Part shown: positions 19,125 to 28,846 of the stretch, piece after piece
Layout of the letters: each line of letters begins with the position of its first letter
Position numbering within the stretch: position 1 is the stretch's first letter
DNA from: Bacteroidia bacterium
GTDB taxonomy: Bacteria; Bacteroidota; Bacteroidia; J057
Assembly (NCBI GenBank): GCA_022760475.1
Contig: JALEFZ010000040.1
Location: forward strand, 48,452-112,451
DNA: 64,000 nt
Direction: 5' to 3'
Translations under genes and position numbers: made by a program
The notes under the pieces: generated by a model
Told to the model about the DNA's origin: nothing
The model's input: the letters and a program-made list of their open reading frames with translations, nothing else
The model's database searches: none

Positions 19125-21566
19125 ATGAATCAAGAGCCACTTGTACAATCCCAAGAGCTCTTTCCCTCTAAGGTATCCAAGCTGGAAAGGAAAGGCCACA
19201 TCGTCCATATTGAATGCGAAAATGGTGCCTTGCTTCAGCTTCATGTTCTCACTGATGACATCGTCAGGGTACGTTTTGCTACTGAGGGATATTTCCCAAG
19301 AGACCTTTCCTATGCCATTGACCCTGAGTTCAAACCGGATTATCCTGATTTTCAAATTGAGGAGGACGAGGAATACATCAACATCCGTACATCAAGCATC
19401 ATATGCCAGCTAACAAGGAATGGGTTGAAAACCACCTTCCTGGACCTGAATGAAAAAGTCATCCTGGAAGATGATAAAGGATTTCATTGGGAAAAGTATG
19501 AGCACGGAGGTGCCATCGTAATGATGAGCAAAAAAGTCCAGGAAGATGAGTACTACTTCGGAATGGGAGACAAAAGTGGACACCTCAACCTAAGGGGGCA
19601 ACGCATCCAAAACTGGAATACTGACAGTTTTGGCTATTCTTCCAAAACCGACCCTCTTTATAGATCTATTCCCTTTTATTATGGGCTCCACCATGATCAC
19701 GGATATGGTGTTTTCTTCGACAATAGCTTCCGAACATTCTTTGATTTTGGGAAGGAAAGACCAGAGGCTACCTCATTCTGGGCACACAATGGGGAGATGA
19801 ATTATTACTTTATCAATGGACCCGGACTGATTGAAGTAGCCGAGAACTATGCCATGCTTACAGGTAGGCCCGAATTGCCTGCCCTTTGGACCTTGGGCTA
19901 CCACCAGTGCAAATGGTCTTACTATCCTGAAAAAGAGGTCAAAAGAATTGCAAATGAGTTTCGTTCCAGGAACATCCCTTGTGATGCGATTTACCTGGAT
20001 ATCGACTATATGGACGGCTATCGCTGCTTCACCTGGAACCATGAGTTTTTCCCTGATCCCAAAAGGATGATTGGCGAACTCAAAGACGATGGCTTTAAAA
20101 CCGTGGTCATGATTGATCCTGGTATCATGATAGATAGGGATTATTGGGTGTACCAACAAGGAATGGACATGGACGCCTACCTGAAAACTCCCAATGGACT
20201 CAATTCAACCGGAAAGGTATGGCCAGGACCTTGTGTTTTCCCGGACTTCACCCGAGAGGATGTAAGAGAATGGTGGGGAGAGCTTTACCAAGGCCTAATC
20301 TCAGAAAACGGAGTTGCTGCGGTATGGAATGACATGAATGAACCTGCAGCATTTGAGGTGCCGACCAAGACGATTCCAGAAGATGTAAGGTTCCACTTTG
20401 AAGGGAGAGGAGGCAGCCATCAGGAAGGGCACAACATTTATGGCATGCAAATGTCTCGCGCCAGTTACAATGGCCTTAAGAAGCACCTCAATGGCAAGAG
20501 ACCATATGTAATTACAAGGGCATCTTACTCAGGAGGCCAGCGGTACGCATCCGTATGGACAGGAGATAATGTCGCTAGCTGGGAACACCTTCTGTTGGCA
20601 AGTACCCAAAGCCAAAGGCTATCAGTCTCAGGATTTTCGTTCGTCGGTTCTGATGTCGGAGGTTTCAACGACGAACCCGACGGCGAATTGGTGGTGCGAT
20701 GGTTGCAAATGGCGGCATTCCACCCCTTATATAGGATGCATTCCATTGGATATCACGCTGTAGGCGACGCTGCGGTAGACGAAGACGAAGTCCAGGCAAA
20801 AATGGACGAGGTTACCCTTGACCAGGAACCCTGGGTATATGGAGAACCCTATACCCAATATGCCAGAGAAGCGATTGAACTTAGATACAGAATCCTCCCA
20901 ATCATGTACACGGCATTTTACCAGTACGTGCAAAGAGGTACCCCAGTCTTACGTCCGATGTCATTCATGTACCAAAATGACCCTGAGACCCTCCACAGAA
21001 TGGAAGAATTCTGTCTTGGGGACCACCTCGTAGCAGCACCAGTTGCAGAGCCGGGACTAAAGCGCAGAGGATTTTACCTGCCAAAAGGCCGTTGGTATAA
21101 TTTCAAAGGCAACAAAGCATATAGCGGAGGCAAGGAACAGTTCATGGACGTAGACCTCAACAGCATACCTTTGTTTGTAAAGGAAGGCGCTGTATTACCC
21201 ATCGCTCCTGTCATGCAATACGTTGGGGAAAAGGAGTTTGATCAGCATGAGTTACACGTATATGCTGGTTCGGATGAAGTCAAAAGCCAATGGTACGAGG
21301 ATGAAGGAGATGGCTATGGCTACACAGAAGGGAATTACCGACTGGCTAATTTCTACGTAAAAGGAAGTGGTTCAGGTATCTCTATGAAGCAAGAAATTGA
21401 AGGGAATTTCGATCCCTGTTATAAGGAGTACAAGCTGTTTATCCACGGCATTAAATCCAAAAAGACAAGATGCCTTGTTGATGGTGAACTGGTGCCTACC
21501 CTTCGAAGAGGGAAAACTGTTGAACTTACAGTAAATCGGGATTTCAACCTGGTAGAAATTGGATAA
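19125..21566 (+). CDS. GH31 family alpha-glucosidase
   Basis: The 813-aa protein is a retaining glycoside hydrolase that should release glucose (or xylose) from the non-reducing end of alpha-linked sugars. The N-terminal beta-sandwich (to about aa 240) includes EDEYYFGMGDKSGHLNLRG. The catalytic barrel has DAIYLDIDYMDGYRCFTW, the nucleophile D403 in WNDMNEPAAFE and the acid/base D481 in WTGDN, followed by FVGSDVGGF. C-terminal beta domains carry RGFYLPKGRWYNF. No signal peptide is visible, so a cytoplasmic enzyme is likely. The ATG at 19125 is preferred over an in-frame TTG at 19089, which adds nothing conserved. It stands alone, with a structured upstream region and a terminator directly after the stop. 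The exact substrate cannot be told from sequence. Confidence 0.93.
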   Translation: MNQEPLVQSQELFPSKVSKLERKGHIVHIECENGALLQLHVLTDDIVRVRFATEGYFPRDLSYAIDPEFKPDYPDFQIEEDEEYINIRTSSIICQLTRNGLKTTFLDLNEKVILEDDKGFHWEKYEHGGAIVMMSKKVQEDEYYFGMGDKSGHLNLRGQRIQNWNTDSFGYSSKTDPLYRSIPFYYGLHHDHGYGVFFDNSFRTFFDFGKERPEATSFWAHNGEMNYYFINGPGLIEVAENYAMLTGRPELPALWTLGYHQCKWSYYPEKEVKRIANEFRSRNIPCDAIYLDIDYMDGYRCFTWNHEFFPDPKRMIGELKDDGFKTVVMIDPGIMIDRDYWVYQQGMDMDAYLKTPNGLNSTGKVWPGPCVFPDFTREDVREWWGELYQGLISENGVAAVWNDMNEPAAFEVPTKTIPEDVRFHFEGRGGSHQEGHNIYGMQMSRASYNGLKKHLNGKRPYVITRASYSGGQRYASVWTGDNVASWEHLLLASTQSQRLSVSGFSFVGSDVGGFNDEPDGELVVRWLQMAAFHPLYRMHSIGYHAVGDAAVDEDEVQAKMDEVTLDQEPWVYGEPYTQYAREAIELRYRILPIMYTAFYQYVQRGTPVLRPMSFMYQNDPETLHRMEEFCLGDHLVAAPVAEPGLKRRGFYLPKGRWYNFKGNKAYSGGKEQFMDVDLNSIPLFVKEGAVLPIAPVMQYVGEKEFDQHELHVYAGSDEVKSQWYEDEGDGYGYTEGNYRLANFYVKGSGSGISMKQEIEGNFDPCYKEYKLFIHGIKSKKTRCLVDGELVPTLRRGKTVELTVNRDFNLVEIG

Positions 21567-21570
21567 AAAA

Positions 21571-21602
21571 ATTGGCCGAGAGAGTTCTCTCGGCCATTTC
21601 TT
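21571..21602. terminator. Bidirectional terminator between glucosidase and TPR gene
   Basis: A perfect stem with arms TGGCCGAGAG and CTCTCGGCCA and a short loop, with A-tract on the left and T-rich sequence on the right. It can serve the convergent genes on both strands. Confidence 0.85.
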
Positions 21603-21618
21603 TAAATAAGGGCATGTC

Positions 21619-22761
21619 TCAATAGCCGAGTTCTTTGATCTTCAGTTGAATAGGTTTTACTTTTTCTTCCATCCCAAGGCTTACATAAATTCCCCTCAAG
21701 CCAAAAAGCACCTCCCTCTCATCTTTTTTAATGCTTTGGCACTTTTCAAAATAAGGCAAAGCCTTTTTCATCTGGGCATTGATCCTTTTCCGAAAAGCTG
21801 GTTCTTGACGCTTGTGTTCGTCATAATCCTGAATTTTGTTTAATTCATTCATGATAAGCTGTCCTTGGGTGTAGTAAAGTGTTCCCAGGTTATAATTCGC
21901 TTCGAAGTTTTGGGGATTAAGCATAAGAACAGCCCTATAGAAACTTTCAGCCTTTTGATTCTGCCCAAGATCTTGAGCCATCATCCCAATGAATAACCTT
22001 AAGGTTTCATTTTGGGGCTCAAGCAATATTAGGGATTCTGCTTCGACCAGAGCTTCCTTTTTTCTTCCCAAATTCGAAAGTAAGTCAATGCGTTGTTTTT
22101 TAAAGTTTATATCTTTGGGGTAGGCTTGAATTGCAGCCTCACAAATCTTCAAGGCTTTTTGCTGATCGTTGTTGGTATATCGCTCTATTGAGATAAGATT
22201 GCTATACATTTGAGGGTTTTTATACCCAAGGCGCATCAGCTTGTAATAACCCTCGGAAACCAAATTGTAATCCTTCATCTCAAAACCTGTGCTAACCTGG
22301 TAGATATAGGCAAGGGTATCAGCGGGCTTTGCCAATTGCATACTCCTAAAGTAATCCGCAGCTTTTCGGAAATTTTGCTTTCCATACTCCCCTACCCCAT
22401 CATTTAACAAACTAGACCAAAGATTATTGATTTCGGTATCTGACAATAAATAATAGGTAGACTGAGGTGCTGCCAAATTTTTGGCTTGTTTCCATCCCTT
22501 AATGGCTGCTTCAAAGTGGCTGAATTCCTTATTGTTATTTTTCTTCCTTTCAGCAATTGCAGATTCTTTCATGATCTTTCCATACACATACCACATCCTG
22601 GCTTCCTTCTTTTCATCACTTGAACTCGCCTCAAGAATAGAACGTTTGGCTGCTTCAAACTTCCCCTCCTCTAAGAATTTCTCAGCCTTTTTTGTATTTT
22701 TCTGAGCAAATGACACCAGACCCACTCCTACCAAAAACAGTGTTAAAACAAATCGTCGCAT
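21619..22761 (-). CDS. Secreted or periplasmic TPR-repeat protein
   Basis: This 380-aa protein starts with a clear signal peptide (MRRFVLTLFLVGVGLVSFAQ). The rest is helical tetratricopeptide-like repeats, for example AKKFLEEGKFEAAKRS-type helices near the N terminus and AESFYRAVLMLNPQNFEANYNLGTLYY-type repeats near aa 275-300. The C terminus has the lysine-rich segment FEKCQSIKKDEREVLFGLRG. By family it would be a protein-interaction scaffold in the periplasm. Proteins of this layout are common in Bacteroidota and their partners are mostly unknown. It is divergent from the amidohydrolase gene and convergent with the glucosidase. Confidence 0.8.
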   Translation of the reverse strand: MRRFVLTLFLVGVGLVSFAQKNTKKAEKFLEEGKFEAAKRSILEASSSDEKKEARMWYVYGKIMKESAIAERKKNNNKEFSHFEAAIKGWKQAKNLAAPQSTYYLLSDTEINNLWSSLLNDGVGEYGKQNFRKAADYFRSMQLAKPADTLAYIYQVSTGFEMKDYNLVSEGYYKLMRLGYKNPQMYSNLISIERYTNNDQQKALKICEAAIQAYPKDINFKKQRIDLLSNLGRKKEALVEAESLILLEPQNETLRLFIGMMAQDLGQNQKAESFYRAVLMLNPQNFEANYNLGTLYYTQGQLIMNELNKIQDYDEHKRQEPAFRKRINAQMKKALPYFEKCQSIKKDEREVLFGLRGIYVSLGMEEKVKPIQLKIKELGY

Positions 22762-22892
22762 GAGTTTTTGAAAATTTTAAATTCTTGCAACTATAAGATA
22801 ATCAGGGCTTTTTTCAAGCAAGTTATAGGTTTTTGGACACTAATAGCTCGTAAATGGTAAAAATTAATCCATGCCATTCAGTCCTTCCCTTA

Positions 22893-22924
22893 TTTGTCTG
22901 TTTCATCCACTCTCCGTAATTTTC
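22893..22924 (+). promoter_or_regulatory. Candidate promoter of the TolB/amidohydrolase gene
   Basis: TTTG at 22893-22896 and TAATTTTC at 22917-22924 are spaced 20 bp, resembling the Bacteroidota -33/-7 pattern, 34 bp before the ATG. Pattern match only. Confidence 0.35.
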
Positions 22925-22957
22925 ATTCTAATTTTCTAGAAACAACACTACTTTACT

Positions 22958-25900
22958 ATGCGAACTCTCTTATCAAGTTTGCTCCTTCTGGGAACTGTAT
23001 TGCTTCCTGCCCAGAATAAAAAAGCCAAATGGGATGTCAACAATCCTCCAGGCAATTACAAGGAGATCAAAATCAACACCAATGAAGGTACCTGGATGAA
23101 TGTGGATGTCAGTCCCGACGGCAAGACCCTTGTCTTCGATATGTTGGGAGATATTTATGTCATACCTATTTCTGGAGGAAAAGCCAAAGCCATTAGAAGC
23201 GGCCTTGCTTGGGAGGTGCAGCCACGTTTCAGCCCTGATGGAAAATGGGTTTCTTTCACCTCTGATGCCGGAGGCGGAGATAATATTTGGGTCATGAAAC
23301 CCGATGGAAGCCAGGCCAAACAGGTCACAAAAGAGAGCTTCAGGCTATTGAACAATTCTTCTTGGATGCCTGATGGCCAATATTTTGTAGCGAGAAAGCA
23401 CTTCACCTCAACCCGTTCCCTAGGTGCAGGAGAGATATGGATGTACCACATTTCCGGTGGACAAGGTGTGCAGCTCACCAAAAGAAAAAATAATCAGCAG
23501 GATGTAAATGAGCCGTCTGTAAGCCCTGATGGAAGATATGTTTACTACTCCGAGGATGTTTATCCAGGTGGATATTTCCAGTACAACAAAGATCCCAACA
23601 GTCAGATTTTTGTTGTAAAGCGTTATGACAGAAATACAGGTGAAATAACTACCATCACAGGAGGACCCGGAGGTGCATGCAGACCTCAAGTATCAAGGGA
23701 TGGGAAAAAACTGGCATTTATCAGAAGGGTCAGAACAGAAACCATTCTTTATGTTCACAACCTGGAAAATGGAGAAGAATATCCCATTTTCAAAAAGCTA
23801 TCCAAGGATCAGCAAGAAGCCTGGACCATATTTGGATGCTATACCGGTTTTGACTGGATGCCGGGGGACAAGGAGATAGTCATCTGGGGCCAGGGGAAAA
23901 TATGGAGGGTCAATGCCCAAAATGGAGACGCCAAAGAAATTCCTTTCCAGGTAAGCACCACACATAAGGTAGCAGAAACCGTTCGCTTCAAGCAAAAGGT
24001 ATTTGAAGATGAAATAGAAGTAAGGGTACTGCGTCAATTGATCACCAGTCCCGACAAACAAACATTGATTTTTAATGCCATTGGACATCTATGGAAAATG
24101 GAGATGCCAGATGGAAAGCCCGAACGCCTCACAGAAGCAGAGCATTTTGAATATGAACCTTCATTCTCTCCTGATGGGAAAAGCATTGTTTTCACCACAT
24201 GGGATGACGAGAAAATGGGTGCCATGCACATCATGGACCTTGCAAGTAAGTCCATCAAAACCCTGACAAACAGCCCAGGAATCTATCGGAACCCTTCCTT
24301 TTCACCCGATGGAAAGCAGATTGTGTATAGAAAAGAGGCCGGAAATACCCATCAGGGATACACCTATTCCAAACAGCCTGGGATTTACATCATGAAGATT
24401 GATGGCGGGCAGCCAGAACTTCTCAGCAAATCAGGAGAATACCCAGTATTTGGCAAAAATGGCAAGAGGGTATATTTCCAGACGGGTGGATATCTCTTTG
24501 GAGCTTTGAAAAAGGCATTCAAATATATAGACCTTGAAAGCAAAAAGGAACATACCGTATTTACCTCAAAATATGCCAACCGCTTTGTCATTAGCCCTGA
24601 CAACAAATGGATTGCATTCAATGAACTGTTCAAAGTATTCATTGCTCCCATGCCCTTGCATGGCAAGGCCATCGACCTGAATGGCAAAACCAAAGCTATT
24701 CCTATCGCACAAGTAGCCCGTGATGCAGGAATCAACCTCCACTGGTCAGCAGACTCAAAGGAACTTCATTGGACACTCGGCAACCAGTACTTCACGGATA
24801 AATTGACCGACAGATTCAAGTTCCTGGAAGGAGCTGCTGACAAACTTCCACCCATGGATTCTACCGGAATGAAGATTGAATTGATGATGGAGGCTGATAA
24901 GCCGGAAGGCATGGTAGCCTTTACCAATGCCAGAATCATCACCATGGAAGGCGATGAGGTCATTGAAAATGGGACCGTCATCGTTAAAGACAACCTTATC
25001 GAAAAAGTTGGTCCTTCGGACAAGATAAAAGTTCCCAAAAAGGCCAGGGTCTACGACCTGGAAGGAAAGACCCTCATGCCGGGGATGATTGATACCCATG
25101 CCCACCTGGGAGCATTTCGCTTTGGTCAAAGTCCCAAGAAACATTGGCAGTATTATGCCAACCTTGCTTACGGGGTTACCACCACACATGATCCTTCTTC
25201 GAATACGGAGATGACTTTCACTCAATCAGAAATGGTCAAAACTGGCCTGATGGTTGGACCCAGAATTTACTCCACAGGTACCATCCTCTATGGAGCTGAT
25301 GGAGACTTCAAAGCTGTGATCAATAATCTTGAAGATGCCAAGTCAGCACTCCGCAGAACAGCTGCCTATGGTGCATTTTCTGTGAAGTCCTACAACCAGC
25401 CAAGAAGAGAGCAACGCCAGCAGGTCATCGAAGCAGCTCGCCAGCTAGGGATCATGGTCTACCCCGAGGGAGGTTCCTTCTTCTACCACAACATGAGCAT
25501 GGTTGCAGATGGACATACCTCTGTGGAGCACAACATCCCCGTGGCACCTCTTTACAAGGACGTGCTTGATTTCTGGTCTCAGACAGGTACAGCCAATACG
25601 CCTACCTTGATTGTGAACTATGGAGGAATGAATGGGGAATTTTATTGGTATCAAAAAACCAATGTCTGGGAAAAAGAAAGACTTCTTTCGTTTACTCCAA
25701 GAAGAATCGTGGATAGCAGGTCAAGACACAGGGTCATGATACCGGATGAAGAATATGAAAATGGCCACATTTTAGTTTCTAAATCCTGCAATAAACTTCA
25801 AAAGGCAGGGGTGGACATCTGTACAGGTGGACATGGACAATTACAGGGGCTGGGCCTTCATTGGGAACTGTGGATGCTGGAGCAGGGAGGCATGTCCAAT

Positions 25901-26221
25901 CAGGAGGCCTTGAAATCAGCAACCATCCGTGGAGCTAAATACATAGGAATGGAGGAAGAAATTGGCTCTATCAAAGCTGGAAAAATCGCTGACCTAATCG
26001 TAATTGATGGAAATCCGCTTGTGAACATCCGTGAAACTGAGAATGTAGTCTACACCATGATCAATGGTCGACTATTTGATTCTTCCACCATGAATGAGAT
26101 CGGTAACTATGATAAGAAAAGGAGTAAATTTTACTGGGAGCTTCCTGGAAGCGGAAATGCTTATCCATTCTTTGAATCCACCAACAGCTTCATGAGGCCT
26201 CAGTGCCACTGTAGACAGTAG
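22958..26221 (+). CDS. Secreted TolB-type beta-propeller / amidohydrolase fusion
   Basis: The 1087-aa protein has a signal peptide (MRTLLSSLLLLGTVLLPAQ). About 600 residues of TolB/WD40-like PD40 repeats follow, seen as repeated SPDGK(W/T/S) motifs (VSPDGKTLVF, FSPDGKWVSF, SPDGRYVYYS, FSPDGKSIVF, FSPDGKQIVY). From about aa 640 it is an amidohydrolase: ITMEGDEVIENGTVIV, then MPGMIDTHAHLG with metal ligands H714 and H716, SVEHNIPVAP, a His-containing TGGHGQLQGLGLHWE, and GSIKAGKIADLIVIDGNPL at the end. The family includes imidazolonepropionase- and prolidase-like enzymes; the substrate is unknown, but a peptide or cyclic amide is plausible. It ends six bases before the convergent MarR gene. Confidence 0.9.
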   Translation: MRTLLSSLLLLGTVLLPAQNKKAKWDVNNPPGNYKEIKINTNEGTWMNVDVSPDGKTLVFDMLGDIYVIPISGGKAKAIRSGLAWEVQPRFSPDGKWVSFTSDAGGGDNIWVMKPDGSQAKQVTKESFRLLNNSSWMPDGQYFVARKHFTSTRSLGAGEIWMYHISGGQGVQLTKRKNNQQDVNEPSVSPDGRYVYYSEDVYPGGYFQYNKDPNSQIFVVKRYDRNTGEITTITGGPGGACRPQVSRDGKKLAFIRRVRTETILYVHNLENGEEYPIFKKLSKDQQEAWTIFGCYTGFDWMPGDKEIVIWGQGKIWRVNAQNGDAKEIPFQVSTTHKVAETVRFKQKVFEDEIEVRVLRQLITSPDKQTLIFNAIGHLWKMEMPDGKPERLTEAEHFEYEPSFSPDGKSIVFTTWDDEKMGAMHIMDLASKSIKTLTNSPGIYRNPSFSPDGKQIVYRKEAGNTHQGYTYSKQPGIYIMKIDGGQPELLSKSGEYPVFGKNGKRVYFQTGGYLFGALKKAFKYIDLESKKEHTVFTSKYANRFVISPDNKWIAFNELFKVFIAPMPLHGKAIDLNGKTKAIPIAQVARDAGINLHWSADSKELHWTLGNQYFTDKLTDRFKFLEGAADKLPPMDSTGMKIELMMEADKPEGMVAFTNARIITMEGDEVIENGTVIVKDNLIEKVGPSDKIKVPKKARVYDLEGKTLMPGMIDTHAHLGAFRFGQSPKKHWQYYANLAYGVTTTHDPSSNTEMTFTQSEMVKTGLMVGPRIYSTGTILYGADGDFKAVINNLEDAKSALRRTAAYGAFSVKSYNQPRREQRQQVIEAARQLGIMVYPEGGSFFYHNMSMVADGHTSVEHNIPVAPLYKDVLDFWSQTGTANTPTLIVNYGGMNGEFYWYQKTNVWEKERLLSFTPRRIVDSRSRHRVMIPDEEYENGHILVSKSCNKLQKAGVDICTGGHGQLQGLGLHWELWMLEQGGMSNQEALKSATIRGAKYIGMEEEIGSIKAGKIADLIVIDGNPLVNIRETENVVYTMINGRLFDSSTMNEIGNYDKKRSKFYWELPGSGNAYPFFESTNSFMRPQCHCRQ

Positions 26222-26227
26222 AACAGA

Positions 26228-26686
26228 TCAGGACCTGAGTTCATTCAAGAGCTGAATTAACAGCCTTGTATCCCCAGGCGACAATTTCATGACCATTTTA
26301 TCCAACTCAGGGATAGAATGGTCAATTTTTTCCAACAGGTCTAAGCCTTCTTGGGTGATGTTTACGCGTGTGGTCCGCTTGTCCTGCTTACAAGGTTCTC
26401 TCATGCTAAGACCTTTTTGCTCAAGGCGGGTAAGTATCCGAGAAGTATCAGACATTTTGTCTATCATCCTGTTTCGTACATCCAGGATAGATAGAGCTGG
26501 CTCTTCCTTATGCACCCGAAGAATTCTCAATATATTGAATTGCTTGAAAGTCAGGTTAAATGGCTCCAAAAACCCCTTTAACTTATGTTCTAACCAATTG
26601 GCAGAGAGAAGCAAATTTACCCTCATCTCATGCCAATCGTTAAGAAATTTTTGCTCTGGGACTTCTTTGGATTTATCAACTTCCAT
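26228..26686 (-). CDS. MarR family transcriptional regulator
   Basis: A 152-aa winged-helix regulator. The central part (about aa 45-110) has FNLTFKQFNILRILR, then the recognition-helix region RNRMIDKMSDTSRILTRLEQKGL and the wing CKQDKRTTRVNITQEG. Flanking helices form the usual dimerisation ends. Family members respond to small aromatic, acid or acyl ligands. It is on the same strand and downstream of the ACAD/APH/SDR cluster, separated by a terminator-like hairpin and a 17-bp dyad, so it may be transcribed separately. Control of that cluster is an inference from position. Confidence 0.88.
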   Translation of the reverse strand: MEVDKSKEVPEQKFLNDWHEMRVNLLLSANWLEHKLKGFLEPFNLTFKQFNILRILRVHKEEPALSILDVRNRMIDKMSDTSRILTRLEQKGLSMREPCKQDKRTTRVNITQEGLDLLEKIDHSIPELDKMVMKLSPGDTRLLIQLLNELRS

Positions 26687-26752
26687 TTTGACTAATAGTA
26701 ATTCGACAATGTTCTTCTTAATACAAAGGTCGGTAAATTATTTTCAGAAAAA

Positions 26753-26769
26753 TAGTTTAACATAAACTA
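26753..26769. promoter_or_regulatory. 17-bp dyad upstream of the MarR gene, possible operator
   Basis: Arms TAGTTTA and TAAACTA around a 3-bp centre form a perfect dyad of the size typical for MarR dimers. It lies 67 bp upstream of the MarR start and touches the T-tract side of the preceding terminator. Autoregulation is plausible but untested. Confidence 0.4.
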
Positions 26770-26822
26770 AAAATGGCCCTGAATTAACTTGAAAGGAATT
26801 TTCCCAATCAATTATTCAGGGC
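26768..26822 (-). terminator. Terminator-like hairpin after the SDR gene
   Basis: On the minus strand the arms GCCCTGAAT and ATTCAGGGC enclose a long loop and are followed by CATTTTTAG. It sits 22 bp after the SDR stop. The long loop makes it weaker than a typical intrinsic terminator. Confidence 0.5.
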
Positions 26823-26844
26823 AATTTGAAATAATGTCTATGCT

Positions 26845-27627
26845 TTAGCTAAATAGAGGTCCCTGAAGCAATCCACCGTCAGATACAAAGACTCCACCAG
26901 TTGTATACGAGGCTGCATCAGAGGCAAGGTATACCGCCAATCCAGCCATTTCTTCTGGAACTGCCATTCTCTTTAATGGGATTTTCTTGGGCAGGCTCTT
27001 CATTAGTGTTTCATTGTTCCAAAGACCAGCACTGAGTTTTGTTTTTACCAAGCCTGGACAAATGACATTCACACGTATGTTGTCCTTGCCCCATTCAGCG
27101 GCCTGATTCTTTCCGAGCATGATAACCCCCGCCTTACTGATGTTGTATGCAGCAAAAAAGGCAGAAGCATGAATTCCTTCAATGGAAGAAATATGAATAA
27201 TGCTGCCACCCTGATTTGCCTTCATTTTTGGGTAAACCAAATTACTCAGGTGCATGGCTGCATGGAGGTTTATGTCCAGGGTTTTTTGGTAAGCAGCCTC
27301 TGTCATCGCCTCAATTGGACCAAAGTAGGGGTTCGTAGCTGCATTATTGATCAAAATATCAATTCGTCCATAGGTATCCATGGTCTTATCAACCAGGGCT
27401 TGTCTTTGTTCTGCATCCCCAACATGGCAAGCAATTCCTACAGCCTCAAGCCCCTCTCCTTTGAAGCGCTCAGCAACTTCATCTACGGCATCCTGCTTCC
27501 TGGAAGAGATAACTACCTTCGCGCCAAATTCGGCAAGGCCATGAGCCATGGCTTCTCCGATCCCTTTTGAGGCTCCGGTAACGACAGCTACCTTTCCCTC
27601 CATATCGAATAGTTTTTTGATATTCAT
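26845..27627 (-). CDS. Short-chain dehydrogenase/reductase (SDR)
   Basis: A 260-aa classical SDR. The Rossmann motif TGASKGIG is at aa 18-25, NNA at 94-96 (ILINNAA), and the catalytic triad is Ser148 (HISSIEG), Tyr161 and Lys165 (YNISKAG). The C terminus YTTGGVFVSDGG is typical of FabG-like enzymes. It is expected to be an NAD(P)-dependent alcohol/ketone oxidoreductase in the cytoplasm. It is the last gene of a three-gene minus-strand set, 34 bp after the APH kinase. By analogy to the Lva pathway it could interconvert 4-keto and 4-hydroxyacyl-CoA, or act as a 3-hydroxyacyl-CoA dehydrogenase downstream. Confidence 0.9.
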   Translation of the reverse strand: MNIKKLFDMEGKVAVVTGASKGIGEAMAHGLAEFGAKVVISSRKQDAVDEVAERFKGEGLEAVGIACHVGDAEQRQALVDKTMDTYGRIDILINNAATNPYFGPIEAMTEAAYQKTLDINLHAAMHLSNLVYPKMKANQGGSIIHISSIEGIHASAFFAAYNISKAGVIMLGKNQAAEWGKDNIRVNVICPGLVKTKLSAGLWNNETLMKSLPKKIPLKRMAVPEEMAGLAVYLASDAASYTTGGVFVSDGGLLQGPLFS

Positions 27628-27661
27628 AGTAATAGATTTTCAGTTTAAGGTTAAAACGCAA

Positions 27662-28807
27662 TTAGCCTTTCTTTCTACTCCTTAAAAATTGGATAGAAAA
27701 ATCAATGTTCTCCATTAAACTCAATGGATGGGTACTCAGGCTTTCAGAATTGGACTTTATCAAACGTGTACAATACCTTTCCAATAGCCTGACAGCCACA
27801 CCAAAAGTTGAAAAGGCCGGATTGGTGGTCTGTTTATGAAAGTACCTATAATAGATTTGCTGAATAATGCCAACCAGACGGAATAGCCCGAAGATGTAGT
27901 AATATTTCATGCTTACATCCTGCATACCCATCTTTTTTAAATAATAATTCACCACTTCGTCCCTACTCATCATGCCTAAAGTATGGGTTGGCTGTCGCCG
28001 AAGCAACTTTAGGCAGTAGGGATCATTGGCCTCAATCCAATAGGCAAGGCTCCCACCCAAATCCATCAGGGGGTCTCCAACAGTCGCCATTTCCCAATCG
28101 AGGACGCCAATGACCTGAGTCAGGTCATCAGAATCATATACAATGTTGTCAAATCGAAAATCATTGTGAATTAGGCAAGCACCCACGTCCTGGGGCATTT
28201 TATCTTCCAACCATTGCATCACAAACTCACAATCCGGAACGTCTGGAGTTCTGGCCTTGCGAAATCTCCTGTTCCACCCTTCAACCTGCCTTTTTACATA
28301 GCCTTCACCACGATAGTAATCCCCAAATCCCAATGCCTCATAATCCAGTTGGTGAAGTTTTACCAAATGGTCAACGCTAATCTGGCAAAGCTCCCTGACT
28401 TTTCGAGCTTCAAGTCCCAATTCCTTAGGAAAATTTGTCCTTGGAATGAAACCCGTAAGTTTTTCCATGACATAAAACTGCCCTTCCAATAAGGAATTTT
28501 CCTCGCTCAGATGGAGCATTTTCGGAACCGGATACTTTCCATACAGCCTCCTCATGACATCATACTCTCTGGCCATGTTATGGGCAGACTTTGCCTTGGT
28601 TCCCAAAGGAGGACGCCTGAGGATCAAGCTCTGATTCTCAAAATCCAATTGATAGGTAAGGTTGGAAGCTCCTCCTCTAAACTGCTTAATCATGGGTATA
28701 CCCTCCAATTCAGGAAGGAAGTTCTTCAGATAGGAAGCAATTTCATTGGGATCAATTTCCTCGCCTTTTCTGGCCTCACCTATTTTTTCATACTTATTGA
28801 CTGCCAT
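27662..28807 (-). CDS. APH-fold phosphotransferase (ACAD10/11- and LvaA-like kinase)
   Basis: A 381-aa kinase-like protein. Visible motifs are the N-lobe FRGGASNLTYQLDFENQSLILRR-type nucleotide-binding strand, the catalytic HNDFRFDN (H214, D216) and the metal-binding D237 in GVLDWEMATVGDPLMDLG. This APH branch is the one found as the N-terminal domain of animal ACAD10/ACAD11 and as LvaA, which phosphorylate the 4-hydroxyl of hydroxyacyl-CoAs; true aminoglycoside resistance is unlikely here. It lies between an acyl-CoA dehydrogenase and an SDR on the same strand with gaps of 39 and 34 bp, so an operon is likely. The substrate assignment is inferred from context. Confidence 0.85.
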   Translation of the reverse strand: MAVNKYEKIGEARKGEEIDPNEIASYLKNFLPELEGIPMIKQFRGGASNLTYQLDFENQSLILRRPPLGTKAKSAHNMAREYDVMRRLYGKYPVPKMLHLSEENSLLEGQFYVMEKLTGFIPRTNFPKELGLEARKVRELCQISVDHLVKLHQLDYEALGFGDYYRGEGYVKRQVEGWNRRFRKARTPDVPDCEFVMQWLEDKMPQDVGACLIHNDFRFDNIVYDSDDLTQVIGVLDWEMATVGDPLMDLGGSLAYWIEANDPYCLKLLRRQPTHTLGMMSRDEVVNYYLKKMGMQDVSMKYYYIFGLFRLVGIIQQIYYRYFHKQTTNPAFSTFGVAVRLLERYCTRLIKSNSESLSTHPLSLMENIDFSIQFLRSRKKG

Positions 28808-28846
28808 GAATTTGGTAGATTAAACTCCAATAAGACCAGCTTCCGC

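Noticed and set aside
21619..22761. Possible glycan-uptake cluster around the alpha-glucosidase
   Set aside because: The neighbours are a TPR protein and a distant asd; no SusC/SusD pair, transporter or sugar regulator is adjacent.
27662..28807. APH-fold protein as an antibiotic-resistance phosphotransferase
   Set aside because: The operon with an acyl-CoA dehydrogenase and an SDR and the motif style point to acyl-CoA metabolism.
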